64,000 bases of DNA from Treponema primitia ZAS-2 (GTDB lineage Bacteria > Spirochaetota > Spirochaetia > Treponematales > Breznakiellaceae), in the NCBI RefSeq assembly GCF_000214375.1, contig NC_015578.1, positions 2,666,001 to 2,730,000 of the forward strand, written 5' to 3'. Under the pieces are notes generated by a model that made no database searches, had not been told where the DNA came from, and was given only the letters and a program-made list of their open reading frames with translations. Below are positions 48,193 to 57,072 of the stretch, piece after piece. Both the position numbers and the translations under genes were made by a program. Positions within the stretch are counted from its first letter, which is position 1; each line of letters opens with the position of its first letter.

Positions 48193-50913
48193 TTAATCAA
48201 GCAGGGGGTTATAAGACGGAAGTTCCAGGGCAAATTCATCGTCGGGAATTACCGGGTTACCCCGGGTGTTTCTGGACGGAGTCTGGGAAGCTGCTGGTGA
48301 AGTTCCGGTGGAGCGCCCTGGGCTTGGTGCTTCTTGCGACGAAGTTCCCCGCGCTGTCCGGGTGGTGGTGGAATTTGCGGTACCCTGAGAAGTATTGCCG
48401 GAAGTACGGGTTCCCGGGCGGGGGGCGTTCCGATTCGGCGCTGCCGGACGCTGGAGTTCCGGGGGCAAAAGGTCCATCCGCAGTTCGGGCATCTTTATTT
48501 CCCCTAACAGACTATTGCTGTCTATGAGCATGGTGTCAAAGCGCATTTCCTGGTAAAGGGGGGAAGAATTATTCCCGGCGCCGTTATGCATATCGCAGTA
48601 CCGGGTGGGCTGGGTGCCTTCCAGGAAGGGCATGGTGACATCGGCGGGGCAATTCGGCGTTTTCAGCAGCCCCGATTTGGTACAGACCGTTACATCCACA
48701 ATGCCCGTGGAGGGTTTAACAAAGTCCTTAAAGGGCAGGCCCTGGTGGATTTCCCGCATAAAATCAGCCCAGACCGGGCCGGCCAGGGTGGAACCCGTAA
48801 GATTGACCCCCAGGGAATTGCCGGGCTTGTCAAAGCCGAACCAGATGGCGGTGGTGTAATAAGGGGAATAGCCCACGGTCCAGGCGTCGGACCAGTTCTG
48901 AGGGGTGCCGGTTTTCCCCGCCATGGGCATACGGAAACGATTGCCCTGTTCGTCCCGGAAGGTAAACTTTGCCCCCCATTCAGAGGGGTTGTAGAGGGTG
49001 CCCATTTCCACGGTTTTTTTCAGCATACTGGTCATCACATAGGCGTTCTGGGGGCTGATAACCTGTATGTCGCTGCCCAGGCGCCGCTGCCGGAGCCGCA
49101 CTTCCCGCTCTGTATCCAGCACCACCCGGCCATTCCGGTCCTCCACGGCCCGTATGGCGATGGGGCTCACATCCCGCCCCTGGTTGGCGAAGACCGCAAA
49201 GGCCCGGGCCATTTGCAAAGGCGCAGCAGAGATAATGCCCAGCCCCAGGGGATAGACCCGGGGGAAGGTCCGCCGTATGGTCGCAGGATCCGTGATCCCC
49301 AGGAGGGTTGCGGCCCGGTCAATGGCGGCATCAAAGCCTATAGCATCCAGTACTTTAAGGGAAGGAACGTTCATGGAGTTTGCCAGGGCATCGTAGAGCA
49401 GCACCGTGCCCTTCCATTCGCCCCGGAAATTCAGGGGTATATAGGGGGTTCCATCCTCGTTATGGAACACGATGGGCAGATCGTAGATCATTGAGGTGGG
49501 GGTAAAAATCCGGGAATCAATAGCTGCCGAATAGTACAGGGGCTTAAAGGAACTGCCCGGCTGGATATTGCCCTGGGTTGCCCGGATGAGCTGATTGGAC
49601 TCATCGTACTTGGACCCCCCGATCAGGGCAGTGATATATCCGGTTTCATTTTCAATGGAGACCAGGGCCCCCTCGACCACGTTCTTTTCGGTGCTAGTCT
49701 TGAGATCCGCAAAAGCGCTGCCGGTTATGACCTTGAGGTCCTGGATGCCGAAGATCAGGGAGGCCATATCCACCACGGGGTTGATGGTCTTGGTATACCG
49801 GGAAAAAGCCTTCTGCTTGCCCTGGGCTTCAGAAGAGGCGTGGATGTCCGACAGATCGAAAAACAGGGAAAGCATATCGATCACCGGCACATAGGTACGC
49901 TCCGCTTCGGTAAGCCGGTTCCCGCTGGACCGGGTATATTCCTTATTGGCCTTATCCAGCCCCTGTTCCATAAATTTCGCCGCCGCCTGCTGGTGGTTCA
50001 GATCCAGGGTGGTGAGCACCGTAAAGCCGTCCCGGTAGTAGTCCATGGTCCCGTACATCATGGAATCCAATTCCCGGCGCACATACTCGCTGAACCAGGG
50101 GGCGGCGTCCTCCCGATTGTAGTAGGCCGAGGTCGAAGCCCGGGTATAGTCGTAATTATCCCAATATGCGGCAAAAGAGGCCTCTGCTTCCGCCGGGGTG
50201 GTATAGCCGAACTCGATCATCCGGTCCAGCACTGAGCGCTGCCGGTCCCGGGCGATATTGGGGTTATCCAGGGGGTTGTACCGGGAAGGGCTGGACAGCT
50301 GGACCGCCAGGATCGCCGCCTCAGCCAGGGTGATCTCCCGGGCGGAATGGCCGAAAAAGTATTTGCTTGCCGCTTCCACTCCGTAGGTTCCAGGGCCCAT
50401 ATACATATAATTCAGGTAGATTTCCAGGATTTCGTTTTTCGTGTAACGCCGTTCCATCTGGAAGGACCACCAAAGTTCCCGGATTTTCCGGGAATAGGAA
50501 TATTCGGTACGGTCCGTATAGAGGGTCCCTGCCACCTGCTGAGTAATGGTGGAGCCCCCGCCCAGGGACTTGCCGATGAGCTTCCCCAGGGCTGCCCGGG
50601 AAATACCCCGGATACTGAAGCCCTTATGGTTGTAAAAGTCCGGGTCTTCCCGGGCCAGGACCGCGTAAATCAGGTGCCGAGGCAGTTCGTTCAAGGAGAC
50701 CATTTCCCGCTTTTCATCCGCAGAAAATTCGGTGATCAGGGTACCGTTAATATCCACGATTTTTGTGGGCAAGGCCGGAGCGAACTCGATAAAATTTTCC
50801 TGGTTTTTGATATTATTTGTTTCCGCCAGGGACAGGCCAAGCCCAACGCCAATAATCACCGCCACAAGAACGGTGATAGCTGCAAATATACGGATTAAAA
50901 CAGAACCTTTCAT
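48193..50913 (-). CDS. class A penicillin-binding protein (PBP1A-type)
   Basis: A 906-residue bifunctional peptidoglycan synthase. One N-terminal membrane helix (residues 7-29), a GT51 transglycosylase domain (about 55-235) with REDPDFYNHKGFSIRG (catalytic Glu), GGSTITQQ and LNYMYMG, then a transpeptidase domain with active-site Ser in GSSFKP, the SMN motif and KTGT. The last 100 residues are a low-complexity Pro/Thr/Ser/Arg tail, probably a flexible periplasmic linker. Length is at the upper end for the family. It follows the flavoprotein gene by 11 bp; upstream Shine-Dalgarno is weak. Confidence 0.94.
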   Translation of the reverse strand: MKGSVLIRIFAAITVLVAVIIGVGLGLSLAETNNIKNQENFIEFAPALPTKIVDINGTLITEFSADEKREMVSLNELPRHLIYAVLAREDPDFYNHKGFSIRGISRAALGKLIGKSLGGGSTITQQVAGTLYTDRTEYSYSRKIRELWWSFQMERRYTKNEILEIYLNYMYMGPGTYGVEAASKYFFGHSAREITLAEAAILAVQLSSPSRYNPLDNPNIARDRQRSVLDRMIEFGYTTPAEAEASFAAYWDNYDYTRASTSAYYNREDAAPWFSEYVRRELDSMMYGTMDYYRDGFTVLTTLDLNHQQAAAKFMEQGLDKANKEYTRSSGNRLTEAERTYVPVIDMLSLFFDLSDIHASSEAQGKQKAFSRYTKTINPVVDMASLIFGIQDLKVITGSAFADLKTSTEKNVVEGALVSIENETGYITALIGGSKYDESNQLIRATQGNIQPGSSFKPLYYSAAIDSRIFTPTSMIYDLPIVFHNEDGTPYIPLNFRGEWKGTVLLYDALANSMNVPSLKVLDAIGFDAAIDRAATLLGITDPATIRRTFPRVYPLGLGIISAAPLQMARAFAVFANQGRDVSPIAIRAVEDRNGRVVLDTEREVRLRQRRLGSDIQVISPQNAYVMTSMLKKTVEMGTLYNPSEWGAKFTFRDEQGNRFRMPMAGKTGTPQNWSDAWTVGYSPYYTTAIWFGFDKPGNSLGVNLTGSTLAGPVWADFMREIHQGLPFKDFVKPSTGIVDVTVCTKSGLLKTPNCPADVTMPFLEGTQPTRYCDMHNGAGNNSSPLYQEMRFDTMLIDSNSLLGEIKMPELRMDLLPPELQRPAAPNRNAPRPGTRTSGNTSQGTANSTTTRTARGTSSQEAPSPGRSTGTSPAASQTPSRNTRGNPVIPDDEFALELPSYNPLLD

Positions 50914-50924
50914 CAGTGTTAAGC

Positions 50925-51548
50925 CTATGGAAGCGGGGGCGTTTTGTCAATGCCGCAGATTGATTGGTCCAAAAGCAGGGCCAGGGCTTTTTTTATCTCT
51001 TCCCCCAGGCTGTTAAAATCAACATCTCCACTATCCGTGTTATGGGCTGCTATGGTCCCTTTAAGCTCAGCGTTAAAAACCTTAAAAACAAGTTTAAGCT
51101 GCTCCTCCATATAGTGAACGCCCCGGGCATCAGCGGACCCATAGGCGCTTAAGAAAAGAGCGCTTTTAGGTTTTTTGATTGGAATGATCCCCAAAGAAGC
51201 CCGCGCTTCAAAATACTGTTGGCTCCTGTCCAAAAGGGCTTTCAAGGGCGCAGGAAACCCCAGCACATACACGGGGCTTGCGATAACCAACAAATCCGCC
51301 CTTTGCAGGGCTGCGTCCACAGGAAGAAAGTCGCTTTGCACACAGCCCGATTTTTTTTGACAATACCCGCAGTGGGTACAGGGCTTTAAGCCCAGAGCAT
51401 AGGAATCAATAATTGTACTCTGTATGTTTTTATCCAAAAGCGCCGCTTCCCGGAGGAGCATATCCGCAAGGGCAGCAGTAACGCCCTTTTTTCTGGGGGA
51501 CCCTTTGATCAGCAGCAATTCTCTTCCGCCGGATTTCTGTTCGTCCAT
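50925..51548 (-). CDS. iron-sulfur flavoprotein / NAD(P)H-dependent FMN reductase family
   Basis: A 207-residue flavodoxin-like protein. LLIKGSPRKKGVTAALAD is the FMN phosphate loop; PCTHCGYCQKKSGC is a cysteine motif of iron-sulfur flavoproteins and may bind [4Fe-4S]; SPVYVLGFPAPLKALLDRS is the isoalloxazine-side loop. A role in redox or oxidative-stress chemistry is known for such proteins in anaerobes, but the partner is unknown. I start it at ATG 51548 (GGGAG upstream); a longer in-frame start at 51596 has no ribosome-binding site. Same strand as the PBP gene, 11 bp ahead of it. Confidence 0.85.
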   Translation of the reverse strand: MDEQKSGGRELLLIKGSPRKKGVTAALADMLLREAALLDKNIQSTIIDSYALGLKPCTHCGYCQKKSGCVQSDFLPVDAALQRADLLVIASPVYVLGFPAPLKALLDRSQQYFEARASLGIIPIKKPKSALFLSAYGSADARGVHYMEEQLKLVFKVFNAELKGTIAAHNTDSGDVDFNSLGEEIKKALALLLDQSICGIDKTPPLP

Positions 51549-51575
51549 GACACTCCCGGTAACACTAGGTATAAA

Positions 51576-51882
51576 AAAAGGGTCCGCCCAAAACAAGCAC
51601 GCGATACATTGAGCGTGTCCCTCGTACCCCGGCTACACGGTACGCCTCAGTAAAGGCGTGCGCCAGCACGCCTATGGAAACAGGCGACACGGCGAGAGGC
51701 CCAACAAAGTTCTGCCCCCGAGCAAAAGCAACAGGCCGAGGCCCCAATGAAGGTAACACCCTCTAATAAAGTAAAAGGGCCCGCCCAAAACAAGCACGCG
51801 AAATATTGAGCGTGTCCCTCGTATCCAAGTAACATGGCGTAGGCCCCAATGAAGGTAACACCCTCTACTAAAGTAAAAGGGC
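51576..51882. repeat. two interleaved direct-repeat families
   Basis: Unit A (about 50 bp) occurs at 51576-51629 and 51773-51825 with three mismatches over 47 bases. Unit B (42 bp) occurs at 51739-51780 and 51841-51882 with one mismatch. The order is A1-B1-A2-B2, B1 running into A2. A 7-bp hairpin (GGCGTGC/GCACGCC) sits between A1 and B1 at 51655-51672. Reading frames here are broken, short and repeated in different phases, so I call no gene. Confidence 0.85.
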
Positions 51883-51916
51883 CGGCGGAAACCGCCGACC
51901 CCTGCCCTTGAGGCAT

Positions 51917-51960
51917 GTCGGAAATATAGTGATTTGGGAGGGGAACTATAGGTCCGACAT
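51917..51960. repeat. two-tier stem-loop
   Basis: TGTCGGA and TCCGACA form the outer stem, TATAGT and ACTATA the inner one, after a GGCGG-AAA-CCGCC hairpin at about 51885-51897. No T-run follows. Function unknown. 51961-52081 shows nothing recognisable. Confidence 0.6.
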
Positions 51961-52081
51961 CTTTAATATCGGTCCTTTCTCCCAAGACTTAACAGCTTGC
52001 TACAAAAAACCGGGAAACAGCTCTTAGTTTAACCAACGACGGCGTCTATTCTCCCTGGAAAAAAAGTATCCCCCACCGTTG

Positions 52082-52396
52082 TGTATATCAGCTATTTTAA
52101 GGTAACTATATGGGATAAAGGCAGGGGTGGGCGGGCAAGGCCCCCCGGCCCGTCTCTGGACGCCTGGAAATGCAACCGCCAGGTTGTTAAATAACAAAGG
52201 CCGCATGGCGTGGGGCTCAATAAAGGCCGCTACTTGGGATAAGGCATCAAGCCCCCTTCTCTGCTGGAGGAGACCGCGTAAAAGAATGTTGCGGGCTCCG
52301 TAAGCAGGCTCTACAGGTTAGGGCCGGGAGGCCTTGCCCGCCCACCCCGGTCACTACCCAGTATAATCACCTTAAACAGAGTATAGCTGATATACA
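52082..52396. repeat. 315-bp inverted-repeat (MITE-like) element
   Basis: The left arm (52082-52151) and right arm (52321-52396) are inverted copies. Outer ends share TGTATATCAGCTA, then a diverged middle, then a nearly exact 26-base GC-rich core (GGGGTGGGCGGGCAAGGCC…CGGCCC). The 169-bp interior has no convincing gene. Gaps in the middle of the arms make the total about 70 and 76 bases. There is no transposase, and I see no clear target duplication. It could be a non-autonomous transposable element or a very large structured RNA. Confidence 0.75.
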
Positions 52397-52402
52397 AAAC
52401 CC

Positions 52403-53404
52403 TCAATCACTTTCCGAAACATTCACATCCACTGCCAGGACAACCCGGTAGGTTTTTCCCCTTTGGACGGTCAGGGGCTTTACCAGGGAGTAGTCACTCA
52501 TTTGGAACCGGACCTCGTGGAGACCCGGTTCCGTTGCCAGGGGTAGACGGCTGTTTTCCACGACCTCGTTGTCAAAGAAGACAAGGGCGTTTTCCGGGGC
52601 CTCGAAGATAACCAAGGGGGTAGTGTCCTGGAGGGTGATGTCCAGATCCAGGATCTTGCCCCGTTCAATGAGGAAACGGCGGCTTTCATTCCGGTAATCA
52701 TTGGAGAGGATCATCAGATGGTGTTCCCCCTCCTTCAAAAGCCGCGCTTCCTGGGGCCGTTCCACCACCTCATCGTCGATGAGCACCGTAAAGGGTCTGC
52801 CGACAGGTTGTTCCGGGTAGTGGGTGGAGATGCGGACCGCCCCCTCGTCGGAGAGTATGGGCCGCACAATGAGCTGGAAATTCATGGTTTCCACCTCTTC
52901 GCTTAAGCCCTTTATAACCGGCATGATCCTGAAGAGGATCGGGAAAGAGGAAGGGGGTATTAGCCTTGTCGGAATCGATACATAGGGGGTGGGCCGCAGG
53001 CCATGCCCGGAACGAATAGGTATCTGATAGATGGTCTGAATTTTATTGGGGATGGGCTCGATGCTAAGCTGCAGGGCTTCCAAATCCGCTACTCCCGGCT
53101 CGGGAAGGTGGTCAAGGTCCGCGTAAATGACCAGGGCCAGGCTGCCCCGGTGAGGAAGGTAGCTTTGGGGGGCGGTAAATTCCAGCTCAATGCCCTTGAA
53201 AAAACGGGTTTCCTGATCCAGGACTATCACCGTTGAGTCTATATAGGAAAGGGTTATGCTTGCTCCCCCAGGGTTGTTCAGAGATACCAAAATATTGCCG
53301 GCATTCATCACCCGCAGGGGTTCCGCTTCCAGGGGAAGGGTAAGCAAAACCAGGAAAAAAAACACCCAATAGGGACTGCCGGGCAGTTTGACCGCCCTTT
53401 TCAT
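52403..53404 (-). CDS. exported protein with PEGA-like C-terminal repeats, function unknown
   Basis: A 333-residue protein with a signal peptide (hydrophobic VFFFLVLLTLP, cleavage after about residue 27). The body is beta-rich. Residues about 205-255 and 260-325 look like two PEGA-type segments: FTVLIDDEVVERPQEARLLKEGEHHL and LVFFDNEVVENSRLPLATEPGLHEV have the short-strand/turn pattern of that domain. I do not recognise the N-terminal half. Its start overlaps the upstream M23 peptidase stop by four bases, so the two probably work together at the cell wall. Its stop lies seven bases from the inverted-repeat element. Confidence 0.75.
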   Translation of the reverse strand: MKRAVKLPGSPYWVFFFLVLLTLPLEAEPLRVMNAGNILVSLNNPGGASITLSYIDSTVIVLDQETRFFKGIELEFTAPQSYLPHRGSLALVIYADLDHLPEPGVADLEALQLSIEPIPNKIQTIYQIPIRSGHGLRPTPYVSIPTRLIPPSSFPILFRIMPVIKGLSEEVETMNFQLIVRPILSDEGAVRISTHYPEQPVGRPFTVLIDDEVVERPQEARLLKEGEHHLMILSNDYRNESRRFLIERGKILDLDITLQDTTPLVIFEAPENALVFFDNEVVENSRLPLATEPGLHEVRFQMSDYSLVKPLTVQRGKTYRVVLAVDVNVSESD

Positions 53405-54330
53405 TTTGTAAATAAAAGTCTCCCGGGATCCTGAGCTCTCCCATTCTGCCGCAATTCAAAGTGCAGGTGAGGTCCTGTTGACTGACCGGTTGATCCAACT
53501 CGTCCTATAAGACTACCGGATCTGACATTGTTTCGCAAGGCCGTTTCGAATTTAGACAGGTGGCCGTAGAGGCTGGCCCAGTTTTCCCCATGCCGGATGA
53601 TGATGTAGTTGCCGTATACCGGATCGGTGCCAAGCTCGACCACGGTCCCCTCCCGGACGGCGAATACCTCGGTTCCCTCAGGGGCGGCCAGATCCAGACC
53701 CTGGTGGACGGCGAAGTTTCCGGTCACCGGGTTTACTCTGGGGCCGAAGGGGCTGGTCAGACGATAATTCCGCAGGGGATAGCGGAAACCCGTGTTGAGG
53801 AAGAAGGCCCGCTCGGTAGGGGAAAAATCATCCCCCGGGATAAAAAGAAAACGTTCCCTCTTTCCGGCTCGGTTTATGGTAACCGGAACCCCATCCAGGC
53901 TTGCCCTGCCGGTAAAGATCAGGAGTTCCAGGTCTGATTCGGGGTTTTCGGGGATAAAAACACCCGGCATGGAGGGGAGGATCAACTGGGGCGCCCCGGC
54001 AAACCCATCCTTATGAGCCAGCCGGTTCAGGGTGGCCAGGGCCGCATAGGGAATGTTGCACCGCGCTGCCAGGGTAAACACATCCTCACCCGCCCCGAGT
54101 TGGTAGGCATATATAGTCAAATCCCCCGCCAGGAGTTCCGCCGTGTCCCCGGTACGGTCCCGGTTAAAGATACGCCGCCGGGCAGCCTCCACATCGGCGA
54201 TATACTGCCGGAACACCATATCCCCCGGATCCAACCGGGAAATCACCGGAAGGTTGGGCAGACTTTCTTGGGCAGACAGGGAAAGGGCAAAAAAAATCCC
54301 GAATACCATCCGGAGGACCCTTTTTTTCAT
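53401..54330 (-). CDS. exported M23 peptidase with LysM-like domain
   Basis: About 309 residues from ATG 54330, chosen because it gives a proper signal peptide (KKRVLRMVFGIFFALSLSAQ); an in-frame ATG at 54381 would put 17 basic residues first and lies inside the terminator stem. A LysM-like region (TIYAYQLGAGEDVFTLAARCNIPYAALATLN) is followed by the LytM/M23 domain with zinc ligands in HQGLDLAAP and HLHFE. It cleaves peptidoglycan cross-bridges or activates amidases. The N-terminal half holds one beta-rich domain of unknown type. Translationally coupled to the PEGA-like gene. Confidence 0.88.
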   Translation of the reverse strand: MKKRVLRMVFGIFFALSLSAQESLPNLPVISRLDPGDMVFRQYIADVEAARRRIFNRDRTGDTAELLAGDLTIYAYQLGAGEDVFTLAARCNIPYAALATLNRLAHKDGFAGAPQLILPSMPGVFIPENPESDLELLIFTGRASLDGVPVTINRAGKRERFLFIPGDDFSPTERAFFLNTGFRYPLRNYRLTSPFGPRVNPVTGNFAVHQGLDLAAPEGTEVFAVREGTVVELGTDPVYGNYIIIRHGENWASLYGHLSKFETALRNNVRSGSLIGRVGSTGQSTGPHLHFELRQNGRAQDPGRLLFTK

Positions 54331-54370
54331 TTTTCGCCCAGGTTCCCGGGCCTGTCCGGGTTTAGACCTA

Positions 54371-54402
54371 AAAAAAGGCAAGGGTTACCCCTTGCCTTTT
54401 TT
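54371..54402 (-). terminator. rho-independent terminator of the ferredoxin gene
   Basis: AAAAAAGGCAAGGG (54371-54384) and its exact complement (54389-54402) around TTAC: a perfect 14-bp stem ending in T6 on either strand. It lies after the ferredoxin stop and before the M23 start. Confidence 0.9.
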
Positions 54403-54417
54403 GCAGTTTCCTGCCGA

Positions 54418-54588
54418 TTAAGCCTCGGAGATTGCATCGGAAGGACAGGCATCAACACAGGTGCCGCAGTCCGCGCATTTGGCGGGGTCGATCCAGCGGA
54501 AATTGTCCTTTTCGGAAATAGCTTCCGAAGGGCACTCACTTTCGCAGGATCCGCAATTGATACACTCTTCACTGATCTTGTACGCCAT
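54418..54588 (-). CDS. 2[4Fe-4S] ferredoxin
   Basis: A 56-residue clostridial-type ferredoxin: CINCGSCESECP and CADCGTCVDACP supply four cysteines each for two [4Fe-4S] clusters. It carries low-potential electrons, for example to hydrogenase, PFOR or flavoproteins. The start at ATG 54588 follows GAGAGAGG; longer in-frame starts lack support. Single gene with its own strong terminator. Partner unknown; the H2-sensor protein is not adjacent. Confidence 0.93.
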   Translation of the reverse strand: MAYKISEECINCGSCESECPSEAISEKDNFRWIDPAKCADCGTCVDACPSDAISEA

Positions 54589-54700
54589 AAAAACCTCTCT
54601 CAATAGTATGGTAATTATAAAATAGCATAAAGATTCCAAATATTCAAGATAAACTTTTACCGATTTTGTGCTACCAAGGGACTTTACGGATCCCTGGGGC

Positions 54701-56281
54701 TCAGTGTTTGCGACGGAAAACCCGGTAATTAATGGTGGGGAAGATATTGTGCCGCCGTTCCAGGGTGGTTAGCCATTCGGTGCTGATATAGCTGCTGCCT
54801 AAGGCTTCGTAGATAGTGGTAAAATTCCGCAGCGCCGTTTCAATCTGGTTCCGGGCATAGGCGGAATTTTTCTGTTCATAGAGCATTTTAGGCCAGTCCG
54901 AGCTCTGAACCAGGAGTATTTCCCGGGCAGCCTGGTTCAGGGCCCGCTCTTTTAGCCCCGAGTCATCGGGAAACCGTTCCGCCAGCTCAATCATCCGATC
55001 CAGGGAACGGATGGCATGGCGGTACAGCCAATCATTGGAGGCGTCCAACCACATTTCGGCATAGCCGTTGGTTCCCCAGGATGAAAATTCCGGCATCATG
55101 GTTTCGAAACCTAGGGCATCCTGCTTGTAGAGGTATTCCACAGGGGTCATAAATTGAAGCCCCTCCTGCTTTGCGCCTTCCCTGAACAGGGCTTCAAGGA
55201 AATCCGGCCCTTCGTACCAGAAACGACCGAAGCTATCCCCGTCATAGGCGCAGAGGCTCAGGGGTATCCCATCCTGATGTTCCCCGGCGGCTGTGAGCCG
55301 GGACATGCGGGAGTCCAGGAAGCTCCGGGCATGCTCCCTAGCCCGTTCCCGGGCTAGTGCAGGATCGTAGAGCTGTTTATTTTTGGATTTGTCCCCCACG
55401 GCCCAATATTTATACCCCGTCGCTTTCCGGGCGCCCGAGGGTTCCAGAAAAGATTTTACTGATTCGGCGGGAAGATCGTATCCCGCATCCCGGTAATAAT
55501 CCCGGTAAAGGGGATCCTGAAGCCCTTCCAACTCCCGGCGGGCATAAAAATCCCTGGCCAGGGCAAATACCCCGGTAGGGGTACTTACGGGGTAAAAACT
55601 TCCCCGGGATGCCCCGGGTTCCCCAAGCAGGAGGCTGTGGGAATCAACAATGGTATAGCTGAAATTATAAGAGCGCAGGTATCGGTCTATTTCCGGAGAC
55701 CAGCCCAGTTCGGGCAGCCAGAATCCGTGGGGAGTACGGCCAAATAGTATGCGGTGGGAGGCTATGGCCACCTCCATCTGGGCTTGGATAGCCTCGGGGT
55801 AGCCCGTATAGAGGGGCAAAAAGGCGTAGGTAGCGGCGGTGGTAAGCAGCTCCAAGCGGCCTTTCCGCTGGTAATAATCAAAAATCTTAAGGATATTCCC
55901 CTCATAGCGCTCAGTAAAAAGAACCCGTTTATCCACCGCCCTATCGTAAAATTCCAAGGCCAGCCGGTGCAATTCAGGATCAGAGGAGCTGCGATCCAGT
56001 TCCTGAACCCCAAATTCGATCTGCCGGTCCACGAATTGCAGGTACCGTTCCAGGAGCAGCTCGTCCCGCAGGAGATGACAGAGGGTGGGGGACAAGGCTA
56101 AGGCCATTCTAAAGGGAATATGTTCAGCATCCAAACGGTCAAAGAGTTCCAACAGGGGCAGACAGGTATCCGAGAGGGTTTCAAAAAACCACTGTTCCTC
56201 CAGGGCTTGACTGGCTTCGGGATGCCGCACAAAGGGTTTATGAAGGTTCAGAAGGATTGAAATGACCCGGGGCTTACTCAA
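54701..56281 (-). CDS. GH57 family glucan enzyme, probably branching-type
   Basis: A 526-residue protein. Known GH57 alpha-1,4-glucan branching enzymes have about this length. The nucleophile-type Glu lies in HGFWLPELGWSPE and the acid-type Asp in AYDGDSFGRFW; other GH57 features are NLHKPFV and QSSDWPKML near the C-terminus. Members make or cut alpha-glucans such as glycogen. It starts at TTG 56281, directly after the TAA of the DUF4912 gene, with AAGGGGC upstream, so the two are translationally coupled. Amylase or 4-alpha-glucanotransferase activity is the alternative reading. Confidence 0.87.
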   Translation of the reverse strand: MSKPRVISILLNLHKPFVRHPEASQALEEQWFFETLSDTCLPLLELFDRLDAEHIPFRMALALSPTLCHLLRDELLLERYLQFVDRQIEFGVQELDRSSSDPELHRLALEFYDRAVDKRVLFTERYEGNILKIFDYYQRKGRLELLTTAATYAFLPLYTGYPEAIQAQMEVAIASHRILFGRTPHGFWLPELGWSPEIDRYLRSYNFSYTIVDSHSLLLGEPGASRGSFYPVSTPTGVFALARDFYARRELEGLQDPLYRDYYRDAGYDLPAESVKSFLEPSGARKATGYKYWAVGDKSKNKQLYDPALARERAREHARSFLDSRMSRLTAAGEHQDGIPLSLCAYDGDSFGRFWYEGPDFLEALFREGAKQEGLQFMTPVEYLYKQDALGFETMMPEFSSWGTNGYAEMWLDASNDWLYRHAIRSLDRMIELAERFPDDSGLKERALNQAAREILLVQSSDWPKMLYEQKNSAYARNQIETALRNFTTIYEALGSSYISTEWLTTLERRHNIFPTINYRVFRRKH

Positions 56282-56974
56282 TTACTGCCCCTTGGCATTG
56301 GAATGTTTTGGCAGACGGGATAATCGCTGGGTATTGCGGAGTATGGGAAAGTCATCAATACCTGAAAGACGCTGCAAGGGCAGGGGCGCCGGGGATTCAC
56401 GGTACCGGATTTCCGGCAGCTTCGGCAGCCGGAACAGCCGGGAGACCGCTAAAACATAGGATCCGCTCCCCCGCATAACGCAGAGTTCCACCGTAAAGGA
56501 CCCACCCTCGGGGGGGAAGCCCAGGTACCAGGCTGAATCTCCGGGGCCTACCGGAATGGTAAAAGAACTTTCTGAGGGAAGCGTAGACGGAACTTTTCCG
56601 GCGGCTGTTACCGGAACCACCCTGAGGCAATACCCCCCGAAATCCGGGGCTTTTTCATTGATTTCCTTATCGTGGGCATTAATTTCCCAAAAGGCGAAAG
56701 CCCACAGGGGATCCCGAAGTAACACTTCGATAAAAGTTATGTTGTACTGCCTGGGAAGAGGCGCCGAAGCCATTTGACGCCTTTCCACCAGGGGAACCGG
56801 GGCTTTTGTATTTTCCCCGCCCTCGGTTTCGGAGAGGGCCTCCAGTAATTCCTCAATGATTATGGCCCGATCCAGGCCAGGGGGAATTTCAATCCCGTGG
56901 GTATCCGCAAGCTTGATCAATTCATTAGTTGTTAAACTTTCTAGAGAAGAGCGGTCAGCGTACAGTTCATCCAT
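56282..56974 (-). CDS. DUF4912 domain protein
   Basis: A 230-residue cytoplasmic protein. Residues 1-50 form a SAP/Rho-N-like helical segment (LESLTTNELIKLADTHGIEIP); residues about 78-200 follow the DUF4912 pattern (LLRDPLWAFAFWEI, CLRVV, WYLGFPPEGGSFTVELC). Such proteins are often found next to GH57 glucan enzymes, as here, and may recruit or regulate them; the function is not established. Its stop is adjacent to the GH57 start. 56975-57072 shows no gene. Confidence 0.8.
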   Translation of the reverse strand: MDELYADRSSLESLTTNELIKLADTHGIEIPPGLDRAIIIEELLEALSETEGGENTKAPVPLVERRQMASAPLPRQYNITFIEVLLRDPLWAFAFWEINAHDKEINEKAPDFGGYCLRVVPVTAAGKVPSTLPSESSFTIPVGPGDSAWYLGFPPEGGSFTVELCVMRGSGSYVLAVSRLFRLPKLPEIRYRESPAPLPLQRLSGIDDFPILRNTQRLSRLPKHSNAKGQ

Positions 56975-57072
56975 ATCAAGTGATCATGAGAAAAAGACGG
57001 CCATGTGTCAATAGATGCACAAATGCTTACGAGTCTCAGTTCCCGGTCAGTAAGCTAGCATAAACCAAGTTG

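Noticed and set aside
51576-51882. Possible CRISPR array
   Set aside because: Only two copies of each unit, units of different type alternate, spacers are not of uniform length, and no cas genes are present.
51565-51985. Short minus-strand frames in the repeat region, with a repeated AGPFTLxEGVTFIGA segment
   Set aside because: The peptide repeats arise from the DNA direct repeats, and the same DNA is read in different phases by overlapping frames; no start signal or family.
52024-52206. A 60-codon frame crossing the left inverted-repeat arm
   Set aside because: It crosses an inverted-repeat boundary and has no ribosome-binding site or recognisable domain.
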